DNA from: Ectocarpus siliculosus
Taxonomy: Eukaryota > Sar > Phaeophyceae > Ectocarpales > Ectocarpaceae
NCBI GenBank assembly: GCA_000310025.1
Contig: FN649752.1
Location: forward strand, 1,887,315 to 1,951,314
Reading direction: 5' to 3'
DNA: 64,000 bases
A program made the position numbers and the translations under genes. The notes beneath the pieces were generated by a model. That model was given only the letters and a program-made list of their open reading frames with translations, had not been told where the DNA came from and did not search any database. How positions within the stretch are numbered: the stretch's first letter is position 1; every line of letters starts with the position of its first letter. Shown in pieces: positions 1-12,849 of the stretch.

Positions 1-40
<40 letters not shown>

Positions 41-133
41 CACAGACAGAGACACAGACACACACAGACACACACAGACACACACACAGACACACACACA
101 GAGACAGACACACACACAGACAGACACACACAC

Positions 134-212
<79 letters not shown>

Positions 213-236
213 CAGACAGAGACAGAGACAGAGAGG
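1..236. repeat. (GA)n / (CACAGA)n microsatellite
   Basis: Almost pure GA dinucleotides with an interior of CACAGA-type repeats. It lies in the intron that precedes the first visible SEC10 exon. The open frame running through it is a simple-repeat artefact. Confidence 0.95.
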
Positions 237-342
237 TGCCATGGTGGTGCATTACTTCTCTCTAGTTGATGTGTAATAGCTTCGACCAGGTCCTAACTGC
301 AGTAGTTTTTTTGTTGTTTCAATTCTTGTTGCTGGAATTCAG

Positions 343-2101
343 GAGCATGACTTCATCCGCGCAGGCGGTGCCGCCGACCCAGACGACGACGACAACGACA
401 ACGACAAAGACAACGATACCGACTCCGACGAGGACAGCCAAGATTCAGACGCTGTCGCAAGAACGGCAAGAGGAGAGGAAGACCGCGGGGGTGGGGGCTC
501 CGCGGGTCCGGGAGGGGAAGGGGAGGGGGATGGGGAGACATCTCGCCAGATGGCCGCGCTGCGCGCTTATTTGGACGAACAGGTGGGTTTGAGAGTCGGG
601 TTGTTGGTGTTTTTTTGTTCAAACTTTTTCACTAAACTTGGATGGGACATGAAGGAATGATTACAGTATGACATCACTTTCGAGCTATGGTACCTTTTTA
701 CCTTTTCGTTGTCTTACAGTGTCTTCTTCTCTTGCCTCCTGGTTGGCAGCCCATGGTGCCTCTGGTTAGCAGTCGATGGTGGTGGTACTGGAGATGCGGG
801 TGATGTAGATGCTGTTGGTGCTGTTCTCGCCTCGTTAACCGGAAAACCGCAGCAACGGCCTGGGAAAAAAGAACCCGTAGCAAAAGTTGAAATAACCGGC
901 ACGGATTCAAATATCTGCTGAAATATCTTTTGTTAGACCTTTGTCTCTGTTTTATTTTCCGTTTTCGTTCATGTGTACAGTCTTGCATCTTGTCCTATCC
1001 TATCCTATCCTGTCTGAACAAAAATACAAAATCGGGCCAGGCTAAGCACATGTTCTTCGATCACCGCGTGAGCTACGCCGCTAAGGAGAGACGACACCTC
1101 CTGGAGAGCTTGCTGGGCACCTCGGAGACGGTGTGGGAGGGGATGCTGCACTACCGCGCTGCGGCGGGCCAGGCGGTTGCCGTGGGGCTGGAGCTGTTTC
1201 CTGCCGTTCGAGATGACAAGGTCAGGGGCGGGGAGGAGGCGCTATATCATCGAGTATTTTCGGGGGGAGGGGGGTTACGTGGTGCTGGTGGCATTCCCAT
1301 GCCGTTCACGAAGACGAGGCCATGAGGGATGATTGGTCTGAGGGGGGGGTGATGTATTTCGTGTTTCCCGGTGTCGACAAGTTCACGGAGTTATAAGGTC
1401 CTTAGGGAGGGGGTGGGGTAGGGGATATTCGGAAGAGATTCATACTTGTAGGGCTCGAGAAGACGTTTCTGGCTTCTGCCGTTGTTGATGAAATCTGCAT
1501 TGATGGGAGAGAGGGCGGGAGTGGAGAAGTTCTGGGTGCTAATCGTTGCCAAATGCGTTGACGGATCAATGGTGGCTTGGGGCTTTTTGGTCTCGGTTTC
1601 CTTTCCTTTGTTTTGTTTTGTGTTTTTTTTTTATGCGTCGCTGCGGTGGATGCCAGGTGTTTTTTTCACAGGACATGTTCTGCTTTTGGTTTGTTTCTTT
1701 CTGACGTTCGCCTGCATGTGGTTGCCTGTCTGTTTTTTGTCGACATTATCGCGCGCGTGTGCGTGTGTGTTTTTTTTGTTCAGATCGGTTCTTACCTCCA
1801 GGTGCTATCCGGACCGTTACGGCCGTCCGCCTGGGGAGGCGTATTCTCGTACAGCTCCGAAACCATCCGCCGCTGCCGAACCATCATCGTGGAAGAGGAG
1901 GAGCGGGAGCAGAAGGCGAGTGCTAACTGCCGCTGATATTGTTGATAATGTCGCTTATTGTCGTTGTTGCTGTCGTTAAACACGTCGCTCCCATGAAGCA
2001 TCGCAACCTGACGAGTTCAAGGGAAAAACAAATTTCAGATGCCTGCTGTTAAAGAAGGCCGCCTTTTGACATCACGGAGAAATACGCACAAGGGCGAGGG
2101 G

Positions 2102-2149
<48 letters not shown>

Positions 2150-5100
2150 GAGGGGCGTCAAAGGAGAGGCGAAAGGTTAAACAGCTTCAAGTTTCATAGA
2201 CACTACATCGTTGCTTCCAAGAATTGAATGAATCACATATCGCAGAGATGCCCAACGTGTTTGCCAGCGGAAGACCTACCTCGTTTCACACGCAAGTCCC
2301 CGACAGAATGGGGTGTCCGCCAGCAATACCTATCATTCTCGCCCCAGATTTATCGAAAAGTTGTTGACCGAGAGTATGATCGCATGGCATGGATGGCATG
2401 GCGTGACATTACCCAACAACAACACCTGTACTGTACAGGTATGCGAGTTCTTCCAAGTGGTGTGTCGATACCTCGCCGATCACCTGCTCACGCCGGCCCT
2501 GCGGTGCGCCAACAACCTTCTGCCCAAGCCCGCGGCCAACGCGGCCAGCGCGGCGCTCAGGGAGATGACAGGCGGGGCGGGGCAGCTCCCGCCTAGGGTG
2601 AGTGGAGCTGGTGGTGGTTTAGCGGCGATGGTGCTGAAGCGGCGCCGATCGTTGCTGTCATTCAAGTGTCTTTCTCAAGGTCGTTTCGTTTGCTGAGGAC
2701 TTTTCACCTCCGCTCGGGTTCATGTACAATAGCGATGACTGACGGTACGGTACAGTATGGTACGGTACGGTACGGGTTGTACACGAGGCAGTGCGGGTCT
2801 CGTCCTGCGGGTCCCCCGAAACAGCCAACCGAATGGTCAATGCCTGGGAGTTGGGGAGGTTGAGGCAGCGGCCCCAACCGACCTTGCCCGAACACAGTTT
2901 GTTGTCGAAGGTCATCGTCGTGTTCGAATGAACACACACCGACTTCAATGCAATGCACCTCTCTTGTTTACCACGACGGCGCACTTCCGCAAGTTAGGCG
3001 TGTTTGTTGCAGCACTGGGCACAATAATAAAGTGGATGTGCATAGCTTATGACAAAAATTCTTGTGAGAGGACGGTGAACGAACGAACGCGTGTGTGGCG
3101 TATGGTTTGAAACTACGCAGCTTGATACAGATCAGTCCTAGTACATGTGATATCGATTCCCTTCTGTGTGTTCTAATCATAGTGTTTAGTGATGCACGTT
3201 GTGGTATTCGCCTGCCATGTGTTTCGCTGTGGGAGAAGCCAATTAGCCGATCCCAATCCCACCCGATTCAACTAAATAGCAGCACCCAAGCCGGTTGGTT
3301 CCCCGAACCTACTCTCAACCCCAAGTCGGACCGCAACCAAAATGCCGGCAACGGGAAAAAACCCCGGCAGGAGTTCTACGAGGCGGTGAAGGCGGCGTCG
3401 AAGGCGGCTGCGGGTCTGGAGGAGCACCACCGAGAGGTTGTGGCGAAAGGGATGGAGGACACGCCGACCCTCCGCACGATCGCCAGCGAGACCAAGAAGA
3501 GCCTCCTGCACAGGGTAGACGTGAGTACAGTATTTCTTAGTGTAGTCAGTAGTCAGCAGGCAGTACACGCTTTCGTCGTTTTTGGTGTTGACGTGTAGAT
3601 ATGCGTACCTCTGTCGTTTGAATGCCGTGATGGTGCGTGTGTGTTTATTGTGGGCGAGGACTGCGTTAACAAGGAGACCAAGTACCGTCGGCCTTGGAGG
3701 GATGACAGCCACACAGCTAGTGCGCTACTGTGAGGCGTGATTGTGAGGTTTATTTCATTCGTTCCAGTTCCCGATGCCGTCTGCATTCACCGACCCTGTC
3801 TTCTACGACAGAGAGTTTTTTGTCGTTTGATTTTCGATTTGATCATGCCGTCCTCTACCTCCCGCCCTTCGTTCTGATGCATATCGATCATGCTTTTGTG
3901 ATTGTGGGTACGCTGCCTGTTTTAGGCTGTTTCTCGAGCCCAACATCTCAATACGCCTTCGTCGACTCAACGGGAATCGGGCTGTTTGTTGTTGGCCATT
4001 GCTGACCCCTCTGGACACGCTCGTCCACACAATCGGCGTCTTATTCATTTTTTTGCAGCGGCAAGAGAGTATGTCGAGGTTCTGGTTAAGTTTGAGAAGT
4101 CAGAGCAGCAGTCGTATCGTGAACATGGTTTTACTTGGTGGTGAAGACACCGGCATCCGCCACGGTCGTAAGAACGATCACGATGCTCACAACCTCTGCC
4201 ACTCGACCACTGCTGCCGGTTTGATGCTTCTACTCCTGATGTTGTTGCTGCTGCGGCTGCTGCTGTTGCTAAATTTGCTGTTGCCCAGAATGCTGTTGCT
4301 CAGAATGCTGCTGCAACAATCCCATTAACATGGGCAACTTGTGTGCGTACCACGTAGGCGTGGACGGTGAGAGTACTGGAGGACGCCATGAGGCTGCTCA
4401 TCCTGTACGCGGAGAAGCAGATGTCTCTCAGGTCTAGCAAGAGCGACTACTGTCCCAAGGAGGAGACCGCTGCGATCGAGGCCACCAGGACTGTCAAGGT
4501 TTGTTGTTGGTGGTGTTGACACATGCTGTTGCCTTAGCTGTTCAGATTTTCTTGTGCGTCACCCCAGGTCCATGCACTGTGTGCTTTTGCTCGCTGTTGA
4601 CGTTTCCTAGTGTGCTACAGATGGCCGTGTTTTTCGGGCCAAAGTTTTGTATTGTTGGAGTCCTTTCTACTGTTGCCCCAACGAGGACACCACCGCGAAG
4701 ATGTGCAAAACGAAACCATCATGGTGTTCCTATTTACTCCCTTAGTGATGCCTACATAAGATACGATGATGAGTGCGCTGTCCCTGGTGCGTTGTACTAC
4801 AAGGTGCCGACACTAGCTCGAGCCCGGTTTCTACGTTCTGCGACTGGAAAAAGGTCTCCCTCCACTTCTATGTTCTCCTATCTTTGATGCTATTGTATTT
4901 TCCCGCCTTCTCTCCATGACAACCGTTACCGTTACCGTTGCCGTTGCCGTTACCGTTGCCGCGTTCCGTTACCGTTACCGTTACCGTTACCGTTACCGTT
5001 ACCGTTACCGTTACCGTTACCGTTACCGTTACCGTTACCGTTACCGTTGCCGTTTCCTTTCAGGCGGTGTCCTCCGTGCTGGAGGAGCAACACAGTGTCT

Positions 5101-8100
5101 TCGTAGACTGTCTCAAGGAGGTGGACCAAAGAGTTGACCTCCGGATGCTCTGGGAGAGCGTCGGACTCCGGGTGAGTTCTTCTTTTGTTGATACATGTAG
5201 CGCTCTTGGGAGGGGTAGCTAGCTTTGCCGAGGCTGTGGCTTCAGCCTGTGGAGGGTAAGGTGGGCAACTCGAAACGCTGGTGGAGCTCGGTTTGGTAGC
5301 TTGATTTTTGCAGGGGTCGACATCCTCAATGATCGCCGATTGTAGCGAAATATCTGGGTCCAGTACGCATCGCATCCACCCTACCCTTCTCTTCCCTCGA
5401 CAGATTTTCGCCGTCTTCCCCACGTTGCACTTGGTAGGGGTCATTCACGCCCTACTTGGGCAATCACTTCGTACCACCCACAGCGGAGGGCGGGGAAGCT
5501 ATAAACCTCCCCCGTAACCTCCCCCGTGTCCTGAAGCCCCGGTAGCTTTTCTACGGTTTGCGTGCACGATGTTGCGTTGCCGTCTGGCAGCCTAGTACCT
5601 GTCTGTTCTTAGCGGCGCGATTTCTCGTTACTCCTGTGGATGCTTGGTGGCGCTTGGCTGCAGTAGGTCTCCCCTCGTGGGTTATTGTTCGAATGAGTTT
5701 TGTCTTTGAATGTGCGGGTTTCATTCATAGAGTGCCTCCCTTTGGCAGGCACGTTCCTGCCTGTGTGTTATGAAGTCCCCCTCCAGCAACCCGAACCTAG
5801 TCCGGAGAAGTATGGGAAACATGCAGGAAGAAAGCGCGGCACCCCGACATGCTCCCACACCTCACAGAGATGCAACATCGTTCGCTGCCTCGCTAGCGCA
5901 TCGCGCCCTTCGTCGTGACGGCCTTTGGCGGGGTTAGCAGGTTACGGCAACATGCTCCTCGCTAGCGATGACGATGGTCGCTTCCTCCGCCTACCCCACC
6001 CTCCGCCTTTCGGCAGGTTCACGAGTTGTTCGTGGAGCACCTAAAGAAGACGAAGGTCAACGTGATCGGTGCTTTTATCTTGGCGAACGACGTCAACCGC
6101 CTACAGGTAAACACCGTACGATACGATAGGGAGGCAACGGCCGAGTGTCTTCTGCTGCGGGCCTCTGTACGCTGCATGGCTAGAGAATACTGCTGATGTC
6201 GTATGTTCTTAGCCGTATGTCTTCTCATCAAATCCCGCAGATTGGTGTGATGACTATTCAATGATGAAATATTTTGCTCAAGTTGTTAGGTTTGTGCGTG
6301 ATTTATTTATTTTTTCTCTTCGACACCGTCATGATTTCTTCAATGGTTATATCGTGGGTGATTCAATAGTCGTGACGTGGAGCTGCTGTGGTCCGTTAGA
6401 CACGGATGGCGATCAATAGACTCGATGATATACTTCGGCACCAACGGGGTATTTGCTTGCGATGCGCGTTTTACAGGAGCGGCCTTACTGTTTTGAGTGA
6501 TGGGCCGGGCGGGAGGCGACGGTAACGTGTTGATGTAGCGTCCAGAAATAGCGTGGGATGCAAGCTCTGGTGGCCGTGTGTCATACCCTTTGTTTGTCCT
6601 TTGCCTCCCCTGCACATCTTCCGATCGCGGAGTTCCCCTCTGCTTGACGACGGTACGTGTTGACGATGGAGATAATGGCTGCTTCCGCTAGGTTTGAAAT
6701 TTCCAACGAGGTCGCTCTTTTTCCGACCAGCAGTATGTGAATGGTGTGTGGTGCTCTGTTCTTGCAGAGGGAGAGGGAGGTGCTGGAGCAATGCGACTTA
6801 CGACCATTGTCGTCGAATCACTCCATCGGAAAATAGATGTGTGTAGTGCGTGTGTCGCTGCTGTTTCCCACCCGTTTTTGGTTTCTTCTGTTCCGCCTTG
6901 GTAGCGTCTGGCCGACTACGTTCATCCCAAGCACCAACCCGCTTTTCCTCCTTCCTGCTCTTCTATGCGCTATTCTATGTGCCCATACATTCTCTACTCA
7001 TTCCCTGCTGTTTATTCATTCACACTCCCTTTCGCTGCTCTGCTGTGTGGTCATTCGCTCTCTGCTCACTGCTCTGCTGTGCGCTCTCTACTCGCTCCTC
7101 TGCTGTGCGGTCACCCACTCTCACCTCACCGTTCTGCCGTGCTCTCACTCACTCACGCACTCACTCATTCTCCCGCTTTCTCCCTCCCTCCCTTCCCTCT
7201 CTATTCATTTGCTAAGCACTCACACGATGTCTCGTCACTGCCCTACTGTGTTCATACTCACACTTCCTTATATTTTCCTGTGCCCCCACTCACTTCTACT
7301 CATTCCTTTGCCATACACTCTCAATCACTCTCTGCTCACTGCGCTGCTGTGCTCACACTCACACTTCATATTATTTGGTTGTGCACTCTCACTCCCTTCT
7401 CATTCCTTTGCCATACACTCTCACTCACTCTCTGCTCACTGCCCTGCTGTGTTCACACTCACACTTCCTATTATTTTGATAAGCACTCACTCACTTCCTA
7501 TTCATTCCTTTGTTTTTCACTCTCACTCACTCTGTGCTCACTGCTCTGCTTTGCTCTCACTCACACTTCCTAATCGTTTGCTATGCTCTCGCATTCACTC
7601 TATACTCACTTGCCCGCTGGGCCCTTACTTACTCTCTCGCTTACTCATTCCTCCACTATGCACTCTCACTCACTCTCTGCTTACTGCCCTGCTGTGCTTT
7701 TCCTCACTTGCTCACTCACTCACTCCTTTACTCTGCACTCTCACTCACTCCACGCTGCTGTGAACTCACTCCCTCTCACACAGGAGGTTTTGGGGAGGTT
7801 TGGGTGCGAGGGGGTAACCTCGGCGGCGGAGCAGCTGCGGGAGATAGCCAACCTCTACGTCGTGCCACCGGAAAATCTGCTCTCGCTCATGGAGCAGGGA
7901 AGGCTAGCCGAAATGGGCAAGGAGGTACGTACGTGCTGTGTCGTCGTCAGCATCTCTCTTTGAGTCTGTTGTTGCCCTTTTTTTTTGCCTCTGTTGTTGT
8001 TTTCGGGCTGTCTACTCTAGCGGGCTAGATGCCACTAGGCCTTCTGCTCATGACGCTTCCCTGGTCCAGCTGCTTCTGTACCGCATGCTTGTGCTGAACT

Positions 8101-8927
8101 GAGATTTCCTGCCCCTTTTGTAGGATGCAAACGTACTTTGCCCCCATCGCCTGACCGGGTGTGTGTGTTTCGTTGGTCCGGGATAAAAGATTGCATAACA
8201 TGCGATAGGTGGGATCAGCACGAACACGCGATGTTTTCTTACAATACCGATCCCGGTCCCTTTATTTTCATTGGGATGGTAAATACTTCCCCACAAGGTC
8301 CAAGGCTTTCATTCAGCAGCAAGGTACCAAGAATAGATACCTTTCTTTTTCTTGCGTTGTCGAGGTGTCCTGACTAGGGCCGTTCTACCTAGCCTTCCTC
8401 GACCCGGTATCGGCTATGATGTGTGGAAGCTACTGCAGCTTCCCTCTTCCATCAATAGTCATCTCAACTCCCACCACGGCACTACTTGCCCCTCTGTTGT
8501 ATGTAGTCCCATGGAAGTAGGTAAGCTAGGGAAGCTAATGCCACAACAGTGGTCACGTGAGTCGAAGAGGAAAATAATTGTGGTTTTCGTATAGGTCCCG
8601 CGGGAAATGTCAGCGTGAAACAGGTTTCCAACAGTGACATCAACCAACAGCGACAAACACACGACGACGACGACGATTATCGCCAACATACATGAGTAGC
8701 AGTGACCGATTTCCAAGGTGAGGCTAGTAGAACAACACAGAGGTCCATCATCATGATCAACTATTGCAACTTTTCTTCAATCTGGCAACCAGGAGCTGGT
8801 GGGGTTCGTGCGGATGCGAGCGGACTATCACACGGGCGTCGGTTCGAGGTCTCAGTGGGCGAAGGAGTTGTTCCCGCACGACGATCACGGGGTCAACTTC
8901 GCCCAAGCGCTCGGCGGGAGGGGTTGA
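343..8927 (+). CDS. SEC10: Exocyst complex subunit SEC10/EXOC5, 3' ten exons (5' end outside window)
   Basis: Exocyst subunits tether secretory vesicles to the plasma membrane. Exons read from splice junctions: 343-582, 1041-1220, 1784-1915, 2439-2597, 3371-3520, 4358-4498, 5064-5171, 6017-6106, 7784-7924 and 8793-8927 (TGA at 8925). Every exon is a whole number of codons, giving 491 residues. The first visible exon encodes a long Asp/Asn-rich acidic stretch, then the chain is helical, as in helical-rod exocyst subunits. The last three exons identify the family: a segment ending ILANDVNRLQ, then EVLGRF, then IANLYVVPPENL, then ELVGFVRMRADYH. These match the order and spacing of the conserved Sec10 C-terminus (dissection of a 'VxxxPxxL' loop followed by a 'lRxDY' motif). 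Odd points: the 1220 donor reads GTCAGG and the 1915 donor would be GC (GCGAGT). The acidic insert is not typical of animal or yeast Sec10. Family call is from C-terminal motifs remembered, not from a search; upstream exons are less certain individually. Confidence 0.85.
2101..2147. repeat. (GA)n microsatellite in SEC10 intron
   Basis: About 20 GA repeats in the intron between exons ending at 1915 and starting at 2439. Confidence 0.95.
4922..5057. repeat. (CCGTTA)n hexanucleotide array abutting a 3' splice site
   Basis: Roughly 22 copies of CCGTTA with a few CCGTTG variants. The array ends only six bases before the acceptor CAG at 5061-5063 of a SEC10 exon, so it occupies the place where the branch point and pyrimidine tract should be. 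Confidence 0.95.
6945..7783. repeat. Pyrimidine-only minisatellite filling the end of a SEC10 intron
   Basis: About 840 bases with very few purines on the + strand, built from CTCACTCACTC-type units and longer imperfect units of roughly 110 bases (CTGCTCACTG...CTGTG). It runs directly into the acceptor at 7781-7783. The 308-codon open frame across it is low-complexity and not a gene. Confidence 0.9.
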
Positions 8928-9871
8928 CGAGGTTGACGAGGGGACTGCTGTGCTCCTCGTCCAAGGCCAAGCCCAGCCTGCGGTGTGTGAAGTTTGGCAA
9001 GGGTGGTGGGAGCCCCGCTCCTTGACTACGAAGCTATTTTCTGAGCACGCACCGGGTGTTAGACAACTATTCGTGGCGTTGGAGGAGGGAGTGGTGGGTG
9101 GTATTTATGATTTTTCTAGCCGACGAGATGTTTTTCCTTCCGTTTTCGATTGGATAATTGTCACAAGTCTGGCGTTTCACCATTCCCCCATCGTCAACGA
9201 CAGTGGCATATTCGGGGTGGGCCATGAGGGCTGCCACTTCTTCGAGAAGACGCGCGCAGGCCATTCGTTTTTGTGAAAGTGTGAAAAGAAAGCGTCTCTC
9301 ATTTGTATCTTGTAAAATTCCGTCTTTTCGTGTGGTTTGCCATAATGTTTACACGAGGTACATGTTTGCGTACACCATGGAGCTGCACCCTTCGATGGGT
9401 GGTGGTGATGGGATGAGGGCGGTAAGATTTTGGACAGGGGAGAAACAGCAATGATGTCTCTCCTTGTACTATTAATATTTGATCGAAACATTCTTGTGCT
9501 TGTTAGGAAAGCAAATTTCTGGGATTTTTGTTGTGGCTGCATCGTGTGAGTTGCTGCCGATCCCGAATACTTTGGCACCATTTGTCGACGTGTTGTGGAC
9601 TGGTGGGTCTGTTGAGACGGGGGGCAGATCTAACAGGATATGATGACGGAGGACGTGGGGCCACAGGTCGAAGGTACCTGGATCGCAAGTCTCTGTTCCG
9701 TTCGTTGTTGGTGGTAGGAGACCTGTGGTGTACTCCATGATTTGCACCCAAAACATCGCGAGCAAAGGGAAAGTTTGCTTGTGACGACGGGAATCGACCG
9801 GTCAAGTGTTTGATCAGTACGGAGAGATGATGGTACCGGGCAGAGAGATCGGAACGGTTTTTGATGTGAAG

Positions 9872-9906
<35 letters not shown>

Positions 9907-10919
9907 AACAACAGCGGAGACAGAGGGGAGAGTGCGTAAATGCGCATCCATCATATCAAAAGCTGTCCTGTACCAGACTATTTTTTGTCACACGTGGTGG
10001 CTCGTGGAAATATCATGAAATCTGAGCGAGATGGTTGACAGGATCCAGGAATGAGATACTGTAGAATAGCCACGAACAGGGCAACACAGCGGGCAAGGCG
10101 GCGACACAGGAGTGAAAATGAGGGGGAAATATTAATATTGTGAACGCTAGGCCCTGCCACTCCGCTTCCTTCCATGTGAAGAACTCTCTGATCCGGGGTC
10201 GCATTACAGGGGAACATAGTTTCCTCTGCGCTGCCTCTCCCGGCTCTGCAGTTCCATTCTCTAGGACTCGAGAAGGGTGCAGGCGTTCCGGCCTATCGTG
10301 TGTTCTCAAGAAACATTTACTTTCCGCGACTAGGCAGAGGACAAACGCGAAAGAAAGCAAGCGCGCGTGGGTGAAACTCCCAACCTAGGCGCGAGGTACG
10401 TTCTGTGGTTGGTACTTTAGACCCTCATTCCCGAGTTGAGCCTATCAGCGCGGTGCTTGGCTGATCGACCGACATCCTCAAATAGTGGTAACGCAGTTCG
10501 AGGTTCGATTCACTCTCGCTGGAGTGACACATCTTTTTTCTTGCGGTTTGCGGTGTAAAGCCATCAATTCGTAAGTCACACACACGCTAGAGAACCAAAA
10601 CATTCTAGTCAACAACACAACTACTCCTGTATTACCGCGGCTGATAGATCAAACGCATGCAGCGCACGTTGCGCAGACTACATCGATCGATCGCCAAAGC
10701 TCATCACGAAAACGGAGGGGGCGGCGGGAGGACATGTCCTCATTCTCAAATCCAACACTCGGCACCTAACGACACCACCACCAACAAAGCTTTGACGAGA
10801 AATATAACACACCAAGCCTATTAATAGACAATACAGCGAACGTCCCGCACCCAAGGGTACACAAATATCATGTTCCTGCAGCAACACATATACTCTAAGT
10901 TTCCATCATCTTTAGTTTT
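8928..10919. other. SEC10 3' flank and intergenic space
   Basis: No coding exon can be supported. It should contain the SEC10 3' UTR. A copy of the dispersed repeat that ends in 'AATGTGAAGACAACAAC...' lies at about 9780-9915. The rest is unique-looking sequence. Confidence 0.6.
9780..9915 (+). repeat. Dispersed repeat ending in (ACA)n, copy 1
   Basis: Shares the order GTGAC-ACGGGAATCGAC, TAGTACGGA-like block, GAGAGATCGGAACGGTTTTT, ATGTGAAGACAACAACAAC with sequences at 42720-42855, 44965-45045 and 61228-61330. The (ACA)n tail suggests a non-autonomous retroelement or MITE; type unknown. Confidence 0.7.
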
Positions 10920-12121
10920 GATATCTTCGGGGGAGTGGGGATACCGGTAGTCTAGTTCCTATATAAAAGCATAGGGGTCTCGCGCGGGGAACCCCGTTTT
11001 CGTTGAGGTACCCTTTGCGCGAACCAGGATCCTCTCTTGCGAACCCACAAGCATGGCAACACAAAACGGGTACGGCGTAGCACATCAACAGAGCGCACCT
11101 AATCTGCTCAAAATATGCACGAAACACCGCAACTAGTTGGCACAAACGATGTCTCCTCCACTTACGGCCTGCGTGGAGCGGGCTCTAAGCCTCCAAGAAA
11201 AGCAAATATTCGAAATCTGTTTCGGCCCTGCCGGGTCTACCTACAGTAGGTGTGCCGCATGACTTTTTAGTTTCCCCTTGCACAAACACACACGAGGGCT
11301 GCTTCTCGAGCTCGAGTGGAACAACATCAAGAATGTACGAACTCCCGATACGGTCCCACTACTGTAGGTAGGCCTCCCATGTATGGTGGACGGCAGCCAA
11401 GAGCACGCACTACAAGGCAGAAGGCCAAGCCTACCTCCAGACCCGTTTCCTGCCGTGTACTCCTTCAAAAGGTGTACCCAAGGCCACACGAGCCGCTACA
11501 TGATGACCAAGAAGGTCCCAAGAGACAGACACTTACATACGAGCTCAAATGTCAGGACGTTTTGACTGCTTCAGTTGTGGATCAACACACCGCAAAAAAA
11601 TGCGGAGCGGTTCCAGGTTCGGCGGAAAGTCAGTCCGACAGAGCACCAACACATAAGGTCACTTGGCTTTGTTCGAGGTACATCGTCAAGCTCATCTCTT
11701 ACAACCAAGCCACGCCACCAATAGCTTCGGCCAAGGGTAAAAATGCAAAACAAAATGCCATCTCGCACACCTAGATGCTCCCCTCCCCCGCCTCCCCCCG
11801 GGAGGGAAGAAAATACGTTTTCGAATACTTGCCCCTCTTGGGGCTTCGAGCCCCACTCCACGCAAGCCATGCATACAAGTGGGGGACACATGGTGTGTGC
11901 TAACTAGTTACGACGTTTCACACATATGTTGAGCAGATCAGGTGCTCTGTTGATGTGCTAAGTCGTACCCGTTTTGAGTTTTCATGCTTGCGGGTTAGCA
12001 AGAGAGCATCCTAGCTCGCGCAAAGGGTACCTCAACGAAAACAGGGTTCCCCCCGCGGGGCCCCTATGCCTTGCATAGGAACTGTAGACTACCTGCACCC
12101 CGCCCCCTCCCCGACAATATC
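10920..12121. mobile_element. Non-autonomous element with ~215-bp terminal inverted repeats
   Basis: The left arm (10920-11138) is repeated in inverted orientation at 11903-12121 with scattered mismatches and small indels. Shared blocks include TAGTCTA, a TTCCTAT...GCATAGGGG segment, TTTTCGTTGAGGTACCCTT and TAGCACATCAACAGAGC. The 760-base interior shows no transposase. Long inverted arms without coding capacity resemble Mutator-type non-autonomous elements, but no 9-base target duplication is visible at the boundaries I chose, so the superfamily is open. Confidence 0.7.
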
Positions 12122-12651
12122 GAAAATAAGAAAATGGTTGCCTAGGCGTGCAAGAAAATTGATTGTTTTAGCACCCTTGGTTCGACAAAAGACAAGACAA
12201 CCGACACACGCGAGGGTTCGTTCCCCAAGACCGTACGGAAATAAAAACAAACTTGTCACACACACTGCTGTGGAAGAACGATGCTGCCACAGCGGGGAGA
12301 ACGATCGCACTATCTGCACCAGCTCAACCACCGAGGGCAAGCGACCGCGTCTGTCTGTCTCCAAAATGGAACAACACCACCCAAGACACAACCAAATTTG
12401 AATCCCGACAACATCTTGCCTGCCACACCCACAAAACGCCTACATACCCAAAACGACCAAACATAACCGACAAGACACCAACACCACCACAAACGCCTAG
12501 ACAGCTCAAAGACAGAGACACCACGTGCACCAAGGGCCCGCACAGCGCTCACATCACGCTTGAAAACAGGCGAAATTGCTGGCACGGCCATGTATCGCCG
12601 AAACGAGGGCATGTACCGAAAAAAACCCGCGTCGTCCACACGAAAGACATG
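12122..12651. other. Intergenic space, 3' flank of the coiled-coil gene
   Basis: No exon or RNA gene supported. It lies downstream of the stop codon of the minus-strand gene at 12652 and presumably holds its 3' UTR. Confidence 0.5.
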
Positions 12652-12815
12652 CTACGGCTCCCCCAGCTTCGGTGGGTCGTTGCCGTCGTCGATCGGTTGG
12701 ACGGACTCGGCTTCCTCAGCAACGGTGTCGCCACCGATGGACTTGTCGTCCTCGGCGGCGTCCATGTCAGTGATGGCGCCGTCGCCGCCGGTATCGCTGT
12801 CGCTGTCGTTGTCGT

Positions 12816-12849
<34 letters not shown>

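Noticed and set aside
4922-5057. CCGTTA array as an internal telomeric repeat
   Set aside because: Does not match TTTAGGG-type or other known telomere units; behaves as a microsatellite.
6837-7763. 308-codon open frame, + strand
   Set aside because: Ser/Leu/His-rich translation of a pyrimidine-only minisatellite inside a SEC10 intron; the flanking exons splice across it in phase.
10440-10545. tRNA-like segment with a B-box (GGTTCGATTC)
   Set aside because: The match to the B-box is good but no acceptor stem, T-stem or anticodon arm can be formed with proper spacing.
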